A DNA stretch of 64,000 bases, taken from assembly GCF_003173615.1 (NCBI RefSeq), contig NZ_QGNA01000005.1:518976-582975 (forward strand), in the 5' to 3' direction. How positions within the stretch are numbered: the first letter of the stretch is position 1; every line of letters starts with the position of its first letter. A program made the translations under genes and the position numbers. Source of the DNA: Falsiroseomonas bella (GTDB lineage Bacteria; Pseudomonadota; Alphaproteobacteria; Acetobacterales; Acetobacteraceae). Below the pieces are notes generated by a model that searched no databases, had not been told where the DNA came from, and saw only the letters and a program-made list of their open reading frames with translations. Shown one piece after another: positions 17,850 through 27,102 of the stretch.

Positions 17850-18530
17850 ATGCTGTTGGACGGCTTCGTGGCGGCACGCGTGCTTGGCGACGTGCTGTTC
17901 GGCTTCGGCACGCTGTTCGCCATCATCAACCCCTATGGCCTGGCCTTCGTGTTCCTGGACCGCACGATCGGCCTGAACCAGGCCGATCGCGCGAAGCTGG
18001 CGCGGCGGATTGCGCTGAACGCATTCGCGGTGCTCATCGTGTCGCTGTTCTTCGGCAGCGCCATCCTTGGCTTCTTCGGCATCTCGCTGCCCGCGCTGCG
18101 TTTGGCCGGCGGGCTTGTGGTGGCTGTGGCCGGCTGGAACATGCTGAACGCGGAACTGCAGCCGCCGGACCGAGCGGCGGCAGGGCCGGGCAGCTTCGAC
18201 CATGCGCGTCGGACGGCGTTCTTCCCGCTGACCATCCCGTTGACCACCGGACCGGGCTCGATCGCCGCGGCGATTGCGCTTGGCGCTGGGCGGCAGGGCG
18301 ACCTGCCGGATCTTCTCCTGGCATCCGTTGCCTCGGTCATCGTCGCCGTCCTGATTGCACTGACGATATGGCACGCCTACGGACGCGCAGGTGGCATGGC
18401 GCGCCTGCTCGGCGCGGAAGGCACGCTGGTGATCACGCGCCTTTCGGCCTTCCTCCTTCTCTGCGTCGGTGCCGAGATCATGCTGACTGGTGCCTCTGAT
18501 TGGCTGAGGCCCATGCTTGCGCTACGATAG
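17850..18530 (+). CDS. MarC family integral membrane protein
   Basis: A 226-residue inner-membrane protein with six hydrophobic segments, typical of the MarC/UPF0056 family. The hallmark N-terminal block (GFGTLFAIINPYGLAFVF) and the central PLTIPLTTGPGSIAAAI are both present. The family has no established transport substrate, and the old link to antibiotic resistance was not upheld. Length is normal. It follows the exported protein gene by about 45 bases in the same direction and is probably the last gene of this transcription unit. Confidence 0.85.
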   Translation: MLLDGFVAARVLGDVLFGFGTLFAIINPYGLAFVFLDRTIGLNQADRAKLARRIALNAFAVLIVSLFFGSAILGFFGISLPALRLAGGLVVAVAGWNMLNAELQPPDRAAAGPGSFDHARRTAFFPLTIPLTTGPGSIAAAIALGAGRQGDLPDLLLASVASVIVAVLIALTIWHAYGRAGGMARLLGAEGTLVITRLSAFLLLCVGAEIMLTGASDWLRPMLALR

Positions 18531-19180
18531 CCAGGCTTCGCTTGCGGTCTGTTCGCGGCCGCGCAGGCAAACTGCGCCGCCGTCAGACCCTGGTCGATAG
18601 CCAGGACATGCTCACCGATTGAGCGCGACGGCGTTGGCGTTAGCCGCACAAGGCGAGCCAGCGGCGACGGTTCGAATCCGGGAGCACTTCCTCCGCCAGT
18701 TCCCTGAGGTATGCCGCCCTCCGCCAAGCTTGCGGCGCCGTTTCTTTGCGGCTTCGCCACCGACGCGTTGGCCACCCCGGCCGGCGGATGTCGCGGGAAT
18801 TGCTTTCCGACGGCCCAGCTCTCTCCGCGAGCGTTCTCCCTCCACTGCCTTGCGGCGGCGCGGCGCTGATCGGCTGACCTGCCGACGACTGGACGGCGGG
18901 GAGGCGCGTTGCCGTCCTTCATGCGACACGGCGCGCGTGACGCGACCTGATCGGCTCGTGCGCGACTTGCGTGCGCCTTGGCGCGGGGCTGCCGGACCGG
19001 GTGAGTGGAGGCGACGGCCACGCGCCGCGGCGTCCGACGATGAGCGCCGCGCAGCGCGGAGAGAGGTGACGGTTTCCACGGCTTGCATGCCCCAGGCAGC
19101 GTTACCCCGCCGATGGCCGGGTCTTGCGGATGCGTGGCGCCTCCGCTTCAGTGCCGGCGACCGGGAGGAGCGGATCGCGC
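18531..19180. other. 650-bp region with no recognised gene
   Basis: No frame here looks like a real protein: the candidates are Arg/Pro-rich antisense-type translations with no ribosome site. The composition is slightly less GC-biased than the flanks. A stray GGTTCGAATCC at 18669-18679 imitates a tRNA T-loop but has no tRNA around it. The region must contain the promoter of the molybdenum hydroxylase operon, but I cannot point to it. Confidence 0.4.
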
Positions 19181-21532
19181 ATGACTGCATCGGCCATTGG
19201 CCGCGCCATGCCGAGGCCGGAGGCGCGGCGCCTTGTTGCAGGGGGCGGCCGCTACCTCGACGACCATGCCGAGCGCGGCGAGCTGCAAGCCTGCTTCCTC
19301 CGCAGTCCCCTGCCGCATGCACGCTTCGCGCTGGATGTCGCCGCCGCGAAGACGCTGCCGGGAGTGGAGGCGGTGCTGACCGCTTCCGACCTCGCTGCCG
19401 TCTGCCGGCCCTGGCGCACGGAATCGCGCAGCTTCCCGGGCCTCGTCTCGCCGCGGCAGGCGCCGCTCGCGGAGGGGCGCGCGACCTGGCAGGGTGAGCC
19501 GGTGGCGATGGTGCTCGCCGCCACGCGCGCCATCGCCGAGGATGCGGCGGAGGCGATCCTCGCGGAGTGGGAGGAACTGCCCGCCGTCACCGCGCCCGAG
19601 GCGGCGCTCGTGCCCGGCGCGCCGCCGGTGCATCCGGGCAGCGAGACCAACCGCGCCTGGGGTGCGACGATCGGCGGCGGCGATCCCGACGCCGCCTTCG
19701 CCGCCGCGGCGCTGGTGGTGGAGGAGCGCCTCGTCTTCACCCGCCACACCGGCGTCCCGCTCGAGCCGCGCGGCGCGCTGGCGACATGGGAGCCGGGCAC
19801 GGGCGCGCTGACGGTGCGCCTCTCGCACCAGATGCCGCACCAGATGCGGCTGCATCTGGCCGAGCAGCTCGGCCTGCCGGTCAACCGCGTGCGCGTGATC
19901 TGCAGCGATGTCGGAGGCGGCTTCGGCATCAAGATGCATGTCTACCAGGACGAGATGGCGGTGGCCGCCGCCGCGCGGCTGCTCGGCCGCCCGGTGCGCT
20001 GGGTCTCGGACCGGATGGAGGCGCTGCTGGCCGACATCCATGCGCGCGAGCATGTCGTCACCGCGCGGATGGCGGTGGATGCGGAGGGCCGGATCCTCGG
20101 CTTCGACCTGCACGATTTGCAGGGGCTCGGCGCCTATTCGGTGTATCCGCGCAGCAGCACGGTGGAGGCGATCAGCGTGGTGCGCAGCATCGGCGCGCCC
20201 TATCGCTTCGCGCATGGCCGCGCGCGCGTGGACAGCGTGCTGCAGAACAAGGTCGCCACGGGCCAGTATCGCGCGGTCGGTGCGCCGGTCGGCTGTGCGG
20301 TGACGGAGCGCCTGGTGGACAAGGCGGCTCGGGCGCGGGGCGAGGATCCCCTCGCCTTCCGTGCGCGCAACCTGCTGCGCACCGCGGAGATGCCCTGGGT
20401 CAACCCGTTCGGCGCCGCGCAGCACGGCATGGATCATCACGCCGTGCTGGAGACGGCGAAGGCGCTGATCGACCTGCCGGCGCTGCAGGCGGAGATCGAA
20501 GCCGGCCGCGCCGCGGGGCGGCTGCTCGGCCTCGGCCTGGCCTTCACGGTGGAATACACCGCCTCCGGCCCCGCCGTGTACGGCGCGGGCCATGTCGCGG
20601 TCGCGGCGACGGACACGGTGGTCGCGACGCTGGAACCGACCGGCGAGATCAGCGCCCAGGCCTCGATCACCGAGATCGGCCAGGGCATCACGCAAGGGCT
20701 GGCGCAGGTGCTGGCCGATGCGGTCGGCGTCGCGCCGGAGGCGGTGCGCGTCGGCGCCGGCGACACGCAGGCGGCGCCGCATGGCGGCGGCGCCTGGGCC
20801 AGCCGGGGTGCGGCGATCGGGGGCGAGGCCGCCTGGGGCGCCGGGCGCGCGCTGCGTGCGCAACTGCTCGAGGCCGCCGGCGCGTTGCTGCAGGCGGCGC
20901 CGGACAGCCTCGACATCCGCGAGGGCGTGGTGACGGACGCGGCCGGCGCGGCGCGGATGACGCTCGCGGAGCTCGGCACGCTCATGCTGTTCCGCGGGCA
21001 TGAGATGCCGAAGGGCGTGACACCCGGCCTCTCCGCCACCTTCCATTACCGGCGCGAGCAGGATGTGACGCTCGCCAATAACGGCCTGCAGGCGGCGCTG
21101 GTCGAGATCGACGGCGAGACCGGGCTGGTGCGCGTGCTGCGCCACTGGATGGTCGGCGATTGCGGCCGCGTGCTGAACCCGCTGCTGGTGGACGGCCAGT
21201 ATCGCGGCGGCGTCGCGCAGGGCATCGGCGAGGCGCTGCTCGAAGCGTGCCGCTATGACGCGGAGAGCGGGCAGTTCCTGTCGGGCACGCTGGCGGACTA
21301 CCTGCTGCCGATGGCCACCGACATCCCCGACATCGCGCTGGCGCATGTCGAGGTGCCCTATGCCGGCAGCGCGGTGGGCGCGAAGGGCGCGGGCGAATCC
21401 GGCACCTGCGGCGCGCCGGCGGCGATCCTGAATGCGGTGAACGATGCGCTGCTGGCCGCGGGCGGCGGCGTGGTGACGGAGTTGCCGATCCATCCCGTCG
21501 CGGTGCTGCGCGCGCTGGGTCGGCTCGCATGA
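19181..21532 (+). CDS. Molybdenum hydroxylase large subunit (xanthine/CO dehydrogenase family)
   Basis: A 783-residue molybdopterin-cytosine-dinucleotide-binding subunit. The ald/xan N-terminal hammerhead domain comprises residues about 10-125, followed by the Mo-binding domains with DVGGGFGIKMHVYQDE, GQYRAVGAP, and the active-site Glu in GAGESGT (about 739). The CO-dehydrogenase signature around a selenyl/S-Cys loop (AYRCSFR) is absent, so CO oxidation is unlikely. The likely reaction is hydroxylation of an aromatic N-heterocycle or aldehyde with water as oxygen source. Genes for the FAD and 2Fe-2S subunits follow with overlaps, forming the usual L-M-S set. The ATG behind GGAGGAG was chosen, although the spacing is long (about 11). 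Confidence 0.85.
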   Translation: MTASAIGRAMPRPEARRLVAGGGRYLDDHAERGELQACFLRSPLPHARFALDVAAAKTLPGVEAVLTASDLAAVCRPWRTESRSFPGLVSPRQAPLAEGRATWQGEPVAMVLAATRAIAEDAAEAILAEWEELPAVTAPEAALVPGAPPVHPGSETNRAWGATIGGGDPDAAFAAAALVVEERLVFTRHTGVPLEPRGALATWEPGTGALTVRLSHQMPHQMRLHLAEQLGLPVNRVRVICSDVGGGFGIKMHVYQDEMAVAAAARLLGRPVRWVSDRMEALLADIHAREHVVTARMAVDAEGRILGFDLHDLQGLGAYSVYPRSSTVEAISVVRSIGAPYRFAHGRARVDSVLQNKVATGQYRAVGAPVGCAVTERLVDKAARARGEDPLAFRARNLLRTAEMPWVNPFGAAQHGMDHHAVLETAKALIDLPALQAEIEAGRAAGRLLGLGLAFTVEYTASGPAVYGAGHVAVAATDTVVATLEPTGEISAQASITEIGQGITQGLAQVLADAVGVAPEAVRVGAGDTQAAPHGGGAWASRGAAIGGEAAWGAGRALRAQLLEAAGALLQAAPDSLDIREGVVTDAAGAARMTLAELGTLMLFRGHEMPKGVTPGLSATFHYRREQDVTLANNGLQAALVEIDGETGLVRVLRHWMVGDCGRVLNPLLVDGQYRGGVAQGIGEALLEACRYDAESGQFLSGTLADYLLPMATDIPDIALAHVEVPYAGSAVGAKGAGESGTCGAPAAILNAVNDALLAAGGGVVTELPIHPVAVLRALGRLA

Positions 21533-22365
21533 CGCCGGCCCGCTTCGCCTATGCAAGGCCGACGACGCTGGAGGAGGCGCTTGGCATCCTCGCGCGCGGC
21601 GGCGAGGAGGCCGCGCCGCTCGCCGGCGGGCAGAGCCTGATGCCGATGATGGCGATGCGCGTCGCGCGGCCGGCGCTGCTGGTGGATCTCAACCGCGTGG
21701 CCGGGCTCGACGCGATCGCGCTGGAGGGCGGGGTGCTGCGGATCGGCGCGATGGCGCGCCACGCCGCGGTGCTGGCGCATCCGCTGGTGGCGGCCGAGGC
21801 GCCGCTGCTGCCGCGCGCGCTGGAGGAGGTGGCGCATCCGGCGATCCGGAACCGCGGCACGCTTGGTGGCAGCCTCGCCCTGGCCGATCCCGCGGCCGAG
21901 CTGCCCGCCTGCATGGTGGCGCTCGATGCGACGATCGTGCTGGCCTCGGCGGGCGGCGAGCGGCGCGTGCCGGCCGCGGACTTCTTCCAGGGCCTCTACG
22001 CAACGGCGCGGCGCAGCGACGAGTTGCTGCTGCGCGTGGAGATCCCGCGCGCGGCCGGCTGGACGCCCTGGTTCGCCGAGGTCGCGCGCCGACGGGGCGA
22101 CTATGCGCTGGCGGGGCTTGCGGTGATGGCGCGATGCACCGCGGGCCGCATCGTGGAAGCGCGCCTCGGCTTCTGCGGCGTCGAGGCGGCGCCGCGGCGG
22201 CTGCCGGCGGTGGAGGCGGCGCTGGTCGCTGGAGAGGATGCCGCCTCGCGCCTTCCCGCCCTGCTGGAACCGCTCGGCTCGGCCGAGGCGCCGGCCGGAT
22301 ACCGCCTGCATCTCGCACAGGTGCTGCTGCGCCGCGCGACGGAGGCCCTGCATGCTGCCGCCTGA
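21529..22365 (+). CDS. Molybdenum hydroxylase FAD-binding medium subunit
   Basis: A 278-residue FAD-binding subunit of the CoxM/XdhB type. The FAD loops AGGQSLMPMMAMR (about 30-42) and RNRGTLGGSLALADPAAELP (about 105-124) are both clear. A CO-dehydrogenase-like C-terminal domain follows. It shares an ATGA overlap with the end of the large-subunit gene and a 14-base overlap with the 2Fe-2S gene, so the three are translationally coupled. It passes electrons from the Fe-S clusters to an acceptor. Confidence 0.85.
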   Translation: MTPARFAYARPTTLEEALGILARGGEEAAPLAGGQSLMPMMAMRVARPALLVDLNRVAGLDAIALEGGVLRIGAMARHAAVLAHPLVAAEAPLLPRALEEVAHPAIRNRGTLGGSLALADPAAELPACMVALDATIVLASAGGERRVPAADFFQGLYATARRSDELLLRVEIPRAAGWTPWFAEVARRRGDYALAGLAVMARCTAGRIVEARLGFCGVEAAPRRLPAVEAALVAGEDAASRLPALLEPLGSAEAPAGYRLHLAQVLLRRATEALHAAA

Positions 22366-22855
22366 CGAGCCCCTGGCCGAGATCGCCTGCACCGTGAACG
22401 GCCGTCGCGTCGCCGGCCGCGCGCCGCTGCGCCAGACGCTGGTGGAATGGCTGCGCACCGAGCTCGGCCTGACCGGCAGCCATGTCGGCTGCGCGCATGG
22501 CGTCTGCGGCGCCTGCCACATCCGGCTCGACGGCGCGGTGGTGCGCGGCTGCCTGGTGCTGGCCGTACAGGCCGATGGCAGCGCGGTGGAGACGATCGAG
22601 GCGGCGACCGGCCCCGAGGTCGCGGCGCTGCGGGAGGCCTTCGTCGCCCATGCCGGGCTGCAATGCGGCTTCTGCACGCCGGGGATGATCCTGCAGGCGG
22701 CCGAGCTGCTGCAGCGCGAGCCGTCGCCTTCGCGCGAGGCGATCCGCGACCACCTCTCCGGCAACTACTGCCGGTGCACCGGCTACCACCAGATCGTGGA
22801 TGCCGTCGCCTCAGCCGCCGCGGCGCTGCAGTCCGGCGGCGTAGAAGGCGCGTAG
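22352..22855 (+). CDS. Molybdenum hydroxylase 2Fe-2S small subunit
   Basis: A 167-residue electron-transfer subunit with two [2Fe-2S] clusters. The plant-ferredoxin-type motif GCAHGVCGACHIRLDG plus a later Cys (RGCL) is followed by the helical-domain motif CGFCTPGM...NYCRCTGY. All eight Cys ligands are present. It begins inside the end of the FAD-subunit gene. Its last ~45 bases overlap the end of the convergent amidohydrolase gene on the other strand, which is an unusually tight tail-to-tail arrangement. Confidence 0.88.
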   Translation: MLPPDEPLAEIACTVNGRRVAGRAPLRQTLVEWLRTELGLTGSHVGCAHGVCGACHIRLDGAVVRGCLVLAVQADGSAVETIEAATGPEVAALREAFVAHAGLQCGFCTPGMILQAAELLQREPSPSREAIRDHLSGNYCRCTGYHQIVDAVASAAAALQSGGVEGA

Positions 22856-24256
22856 CCCGTCCGCGTAGCGGCGCGCCACCTCGCGCCAGGCGCGCGCCTC
22901 CGCCGCGCCGGCGCGCACCTGCGCATCGAGCTCGGCGCGAGCGGAATCGAGGTCGAGGCCGGTCAGGCGGCCGTCGCGCACCACCTCACGGCCCGCGACG
23001 ACCAGGCGGCGGACATGCGCGCGCGTGGCGCGCTGCGCGAGCAGCGCCGGCTCCTCGGCCGGGATCAGCACATCCGCCGCGTCGCGGCGCAGCACGAGCA
23101 GGTCGGAAGCGGCGCCGGGCGCGAGCGGGGTCGGGTCGCGCCCGCCGCCCAGCGCCTCCCGCCCCGCGACGGTGGAGGCCTCGAGCAGCGCGTGCAGCGG
23201 CCAGCCATCCTCGAGCCCGACGCCGCGATGCAGCATCCAGTTCAGCCGCAGCTCGCGCAGCGCGTCGTCGTCGTCGTCCACGCTGAAGCCGTCGAGGCCG
23301 GTCACCAGGCGCACGCCTTGGCGGTGCATCTCGGCCGCCGGCGCGATGCCGTTGCGCAAATTCAGGTTCGAGGAGGTGTTGATGCTGACCGCGACGCCGC
23401 GTTCGGCCAGCAGCGCAATCTCCTCCGGCCGCAGATGCGCCGCATGCGCGATGGACAGCCGCGGCGAGAGCAGGCCGATCTCGTCGAGGAAGCGCAGCGG
23501 CCCCTGCGGAAAGGCGGCGTCGAGATAGGCGCGCTGGATCGGGCTCTCCAGCAGGTGCATGTGCACGCGCCGCCCGGTCAGCACGCTGCGCTCCGCAACC
23601 AGCCGCAGCAGCGCTTCCGAACACCACTCCAGGCCGTAGGGGCCGTACTGCACGTCCACCAGCGGATCGTCGAGCTCGGCGGCGAGGTCCTCCACCAGCC
23701 GGATCTGCGCCGCGGGCGGGGCGGGGGCGCGAAGCAAGCGGTGGCGCACCGCCTCGGCGACCTCGGGCGGCAGGGCGCCCAGCACCGTCTCGTCCGGCGC
23801 GTAGCCCAGCGCGTTCTCGTCGCGCAGCGCGACCGCGATGGCCACGCGCACCCCGACCGTGCGGCCGGCGCGCGCGACCTCGCGCAGTTCGGCGGCGACG
23901 CGGGCCGGATCCTGCGGGCGCGTGTAGTGCACCATGATCGCGCCGAGGCCGGACAGGGCCTGCCGGCCGAGCGCATTGGCCACCACCAGCCAGGGATCGG
24001 CGACCGGCGCGCCCGTCATCACGGCGAGCCACATCTCGAGCGGCAGGTCGAAGGCGCCGAGCGAGGTGGGGCGGACGCCGCGCGCATGGTCATGCGCGTT
24101 CGCAAGCGGCGGCAGGATCCAGTGCGCGGCCGCATCCTCCGCGGCGACGGACGCGGCCTCGGTCACGCGGTCCGCCGCGAAGCCGATGCGCTGCGCGGCA
24201 CAGCAGAGGCAGGCGCCGCCCGGCCGGATCACCCAGCCCGTCGCCGGCTCAGCCAT
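22811..24256 (-). CDS. Amidohydrolase (chlorohydrolase/cytosine-deaminase-like)
   Basis: A 481-residue metal-dependent hydrolase of the amidohydrolase superfamily, TRZ/ATZ-like. The metal ligands are visible in order: NAHDHARG (HxH-type, about 55-57), HMHLLE, AHAAHLRPEE, and the catalytic Asp in TGLDGFSVDDDD. Members deaminate or hydrolyse purines, s-triazines and related N-heterocycles. The convergent molybdenum hydroxylase genes fit a heterocycle pathway, but the substrate is not deducible. It is the last gene of the long minus-strand series and starts 8 bases inside the DctM gene. Confidence 0.8.
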   Translation of the reverse strand: MAEPATGWVIRPGGACLCCAAQRIGFAADRVTEAASVAAEDAAAHWILPPLANAHDHARGVRPTSLGAFDLPLEMWLAVMTGAPVADPWLVVANALGRQALSGLGAIMVHYTRPQDPARVAAELREVARAGRTVGVRVAIAVALRDENALGYAPDETVLGALPPEVAEAVRHRLLRAPAPPAAQIRLVEDLAAELDDPLVDVQYGPYGLEWCSEALLRLVAERSVLTGRRVHMHLLESPIQRAYLDAAFPQGPLRFLDEIGLLSPRLSIAHAAHLRPEEIALLAERGVAVSINTSSNLNLRNGIAPAAEMHRQGVRLVTGLDGFSVDDDDDALRELRLNWMLHRGVGLEDGWPLHALLEASTVAGREALGGGRDPTPLAPGAASDLLVLRRDAADVLIPAEEPALLAQRATRAHVRRLVVAGREVVRDGRLTGLDLDSARAELDAQVRAGAAEARAWREVARRYADGLRAFYAAGLQRRGG

Positions 24257-25520
24257 GCAGCCCCATCAGCCGCGGCAGCAGCAGCGCGAGGTCGGGCCAG
24301 AGTGCCACGACCACCGCGACCACCGACATGGTCAGCAGATAGGGCGCGAGCGCGCGCGAGATCGCCGGCAGCGAGCTGCCCGAGATGCCGAGCACGATGT
24401 AGAGCCCGACGCCGAGCGGCGGCAGGAACAGCGCGATGCCCATCACCGTGGTCATCACCAGCCCGTAATGCAGCGGGTCGATGCCGAGCTCCTTCGCGAT
24501 CGGCACGAAGACGGGGATGATCATCAGCATGCCCGGGATGCCATCCAGCAGCGCGAAAAGCACCACGAAGACCACCAGGCTGAACAGCAGGAAGCCGATG
24601 CGCCCGCCGCCCGTCTCGGTCATCAGCGCGGCGAGCGCCTGCGGCACCTGCTCCACCGTCAGCAGCCAGGCGAGGATGTTGGCGCCGGCGATCATCAGCA
24701 TCACCGCGCCGGTCGCGATGCCGGAGCGCACCAGCGCGCCCCAGAAGAAGGGCCAGGTCAGCTCCCGATGCAGCATGCCGGCGAGCACGGCATAGGCCAC
24801 CGCGACCACCGCCGCCTCGGTGGGCGTGAAGGCGCCGCCGAGGATGCCGCCGAAGATGATCACCGGCAGGCCGAGCGCGAGGCCGGCATCGCGCAGGTGC
24901 CGCAGCCGCCCCGCGAGCGGCACCCGCTGCTCCGGCGCCGGGCCCGCGCCTTCCAGGCGGATGTGCAGCAGCAGCGCGCCCGCCATCACCACCGCCGGCA
25001 GCAGCCCCGCGGCGAAGAGCGCGGCGATCGAGGTGTTGGTGACGGAGCCGTAGACCACCATGGTCAGGCAGGGCGGCACCAGGATGCCCATGCCCGCCGC
25101 GGCGGCCACCACCGCGCCGGCCCGCGCCGGGTCCCAGCCCTTCTGCCGCATGCTCGGGATCATCACCGAGCCGACGGCCGCGGCATCGGCGTTGGTGCTG
25201 CCGCTGACGCCGGAGAACAGCATCATCGCCACCACGGTCACGTTCGCGAGGCCGCCGCGCACATGCCCGACCAGCGCGGTGGCCAGCGCGATCAGGCGAC
25301 GGGAGATGCCGCCGGTCTCCATCAACTCGCCGGCCAGGATGAAGAACGGGATGGCGAGGAAGGTGAAGCTGTCGATCGCGCCGAAGGTGCGGCTGGCGAC
25401 GATGGACAGCGGCACGCCGTCCATCAGCCACAGCCCGATCGCCGCCGCCGCGCCGATGCCGAAGGCGATGGGCACGCCGAGGGCGACGAAGGCCGCGAAG
25501 GCCACCAGCGCGCCGATCAT
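24249..25520 (-). CDS. dctM: TRAP transporter large permease, DctM type
   Basis: A 423-residue, roughly twelve-segment TRAP permease. Signature stretches are AIPFFILAGELME, LFSGVSGSTNADAAAVGSVMIP, and GILVPPCLTMVVYGSVTNTSI, with a second-half PTEAAVVAVAYA. It couples Na+ gradients to uptake of an organic acid bound by the DctP protein. It starts at an ATGA overlap with the DctQ gene. The name follows family usage; the solute need not be a C4-dicarboxylate. Confidence 0.9.
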   Translation of the reverse strand: MIGALVAFAAFVALGVPIAFGIGAAAAIGLWLMDGVPLSIVASRTFGAIDSFTFLAIPFFILAGELMETGGISRRLIALATALVGHVRGGLANVTVVAMMLFSGVSGSTNADAAAVGSVMIPSMRQKGWDPARAGAVVAAAAGMGILVPPCLTMVVYGSVTNTSIAALFAAGLLPAVVMAGALLLHIRLEGAGPAPEQRVPLAGRLRHLRDAGLALGLPVIIFGGILGGAFTPTEAAVVAVAYAVLAGMLHRELTWPFFWGALVRSGIATGAVMLMIAGANILAWLLTVEQVPQALAALMTETGGGRIGFLLFSLVVFVVLFALLDGIPGMLMIIPVFVPIAKELGIDPLHYGLVMTTVMGIALFLPPLGVGLYIVLGISGSSLPAISRALAPYLLTMSVVAVVVALWPDLALLLPRLMGLHG

Positions 25521-25981
25521 GCCCGCTGGCCGAAGCCGATGGCGCGCAGCACCAGGTGGAACAGCATCAGCGCCGCGCCAACCGGCAGCGCCGCATAGGG
25601 CAGCGACATGCGCATCGGCAGCGTCGCCGCGTCCTGCAGGTGGGCCTGCATCATCTCCTCGATGCCGGTGACCAGCAGCACGAGCAGGAAGCACGCCGCC
25701 ACCACGATGCAGACCACCCCGGCCGCGCGCTGCGCGGCGGGCGGCAGGCGTTCCGCCAGCGCGGTGAGCGCGTAGTGCGCGCCCTGGCGCACCGCCAGCG
25801 CCGCGCCGAACATGGACACCCAGACGAAGAGGTAGCGCGCCGCCTCCTCGCTCCAGATCAGCGGCGCGCCGAACACGTAGCGCGCCACCACCTGCGCGAG
25901 CGTCACGCCCGTCATCGCCATCACGAGAAGGCCGAGCAGCGCGGCCTCGATCCGCGCCACCCAGTCGTCCAGCCGCCTCAT
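25517..25981 (-). CDS. dctQ: TRAP transporter small permease, DctQ type
   Basis: A 154-residue membrane protein with four hydrophobic segments and the DctQ hallmark ARYVFGAPLIWSEEAARYLFVW. It associates with the large permease. ATGA overlaps join it to both the DctP gene before it and the DctM gene after it. Confidence 0.9.
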   Translation of the reverse strand: MRRLDDWVARIEAALLGLLVMAMTGVTLAQVVARYVFGAPLIWSEEAARYLFVWVSMFGAALAVRQGAHYALTALAERLPPAAQRAAGVVCIVVAACFLLVLLVTGIEEMMQAHLQDAATLPMRMSLPYAALPVGAALMLFHLVLRAIGFGQRA

Positions 25982-26964
25982 CCGCGCACGGCGGCGGCGA
26001 ACTTGGCGACCAGCTCCTTACCGAGCCGCTCCTCGCTCTGCGCGTAGGTGCGGCGGCCGGCCTCGACGAAGGGGGCGAGGTCGGGGCGGGTGATGGTCAC
26101 GCCGGCCGCCGCGATGTCGGCCAGGGCGCGTGCTTCGCGCTTGCCGCGCTCCTCCGTCACCGCCTCGCGGCCGGTGAGCGAGGCCTGGCGCACCCAGCCC
26201 TGCTGCTCGGCCGACAGGCGGCCGAACTGCCGCTCGCTCATCACGAAGGCGTTGACCAGCATCATGTGGTTGGTGATGGCGAGGTTGCGCGCGACCTCGG
26301 CATGGCGGACGGAGAGATAGGTGACGTTGTCGTTCTCCGCCCCGTCGATGACGCCCTGCTGGAGCGCGGTGTAGACCTCGCCGAAGGCCATCGGCGTCGG
26401 CGCTGCGCCGAGCGCGCGGAACAGCGCGATGAAGGACGGGTTCGGGATGACGCGGATCTTCATGCCGGCGAGGTCGCCCATCGCGTTGACCGGGCGGCGT
26501 GTGTAGATGTTCCGGAAGGTCACTTCCCAGAAGTTCACCACGCGGAAGCCGGAGCGCGTGCCGCGCGCCACCAGCTCCTCCTGCGCCACGGGGCCGTCGA
26601 GCAGGCGGAAGGCGGCCGCCTGGTCGGGCACCAGATAGGGCAGGTCGAGCACGCCGAACTGGCTGACGAAATTCACCATGCTGGCGGTGGCGTCGATCAC
26701 GCCGTCCAGCACGCCGGCCTGCACGTTCTGCCACATCTCGCGCTGCGCCCCGAGCTGCGAGGAGGGGAAGATCGCGGCCTTCAGCCTGCCGCCAGAAAGC
26801 TCCTCCAGCCGCGCGGCCATGCGGTTGGCGCCGATGATGATCGGGTGCTGCTGGTCGAGCGCGCTGCCGATGCGCAGCGTCCGCGCCTCCTGCGCGCGCG
26901 CCACTGGCGGCGCGGCGAGCATGGCGGCCGAGGCCAGGAGAAGGCGGCGGCGGGGGAAGGTCAT
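25978..26964 (-). CDS. dctP: TRAP transporter substrate-binding protein, DctP type
   Basis: A 328-residue periplasmic binding protein with an Arg-rich signal (MTFPRRRLLLASAAM...ARAQ). The mature part shows DctP landmarks: an early QHPIIIGANRMAARLEE, SSQLGAQREMWQNVQAG, the solute-carboxylate Arg region MKIRVIPNPSFIALFRALGA, and GVIDGAENDNVTY. The start is the ATG that opens the signal sequence; a longer in-frame start would put hydrophilic residues before it. It is first of the DctPQM set, about 140 bases after the TAXI permease gene. Confidence 0.9.
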   Translation of the reverse strand: MTFPRRRLLLASAAMLAAPPVARAQEARTLRIGSALDQQHPIIIGANRMAARLEELSGGRLKAAIFPSSQLGAQREMWQNVQAGVLDGVIDATASMVNFVSQFGVLDLPYLVPDQAAAFRLLDGPVAQEELVARGTRSGFRVVNFWEVTFRNIYTRRPVNAMGDLAGMKIRVIPNPSFIALFRALGAAPTPMAFGEVYTALQQGVIDGAENDNVTYLSVRHAEVARNLAITNHMMLVNAFVMSERQFGRLSAEQQGWVRQASLTGREAVTEERGKREARALADIAAAGVTITRPDLAPFVEAGRRTYAQSEERLGKELVAKFAAAVRG

Positions 26965-27102
26965 GTCCAGGCTCCGTTCGTTCGTGGCGAGTGAAGAACC
27001 CGGCCGCCCCGCATGCAAGGGCATGCCGCGCGCGCAACTGGGCAGGGCGGGCGCGTCATGCCGAGGCGGGCGGCATCGCGCACGATTCCTGTGCAGGCCC
27101 GC

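Noticed and set aside
18669..18710. GGTTCGAATCC followed by CCTCCGCCA suggested a tRNA 3' end
   Set aside because: The T-stem does not pair beyond three bases, and there is no acceptor, D-arm or anticodon arm at correct distances.
18377..19021. Long minus-strand frame over the gap before the molybdenum hydroxylase
   Set aside because: Low-complexity Arg/Pro/Ala translation with no ribosome site and partial overlap with marC; typical high-GC antisense frame.
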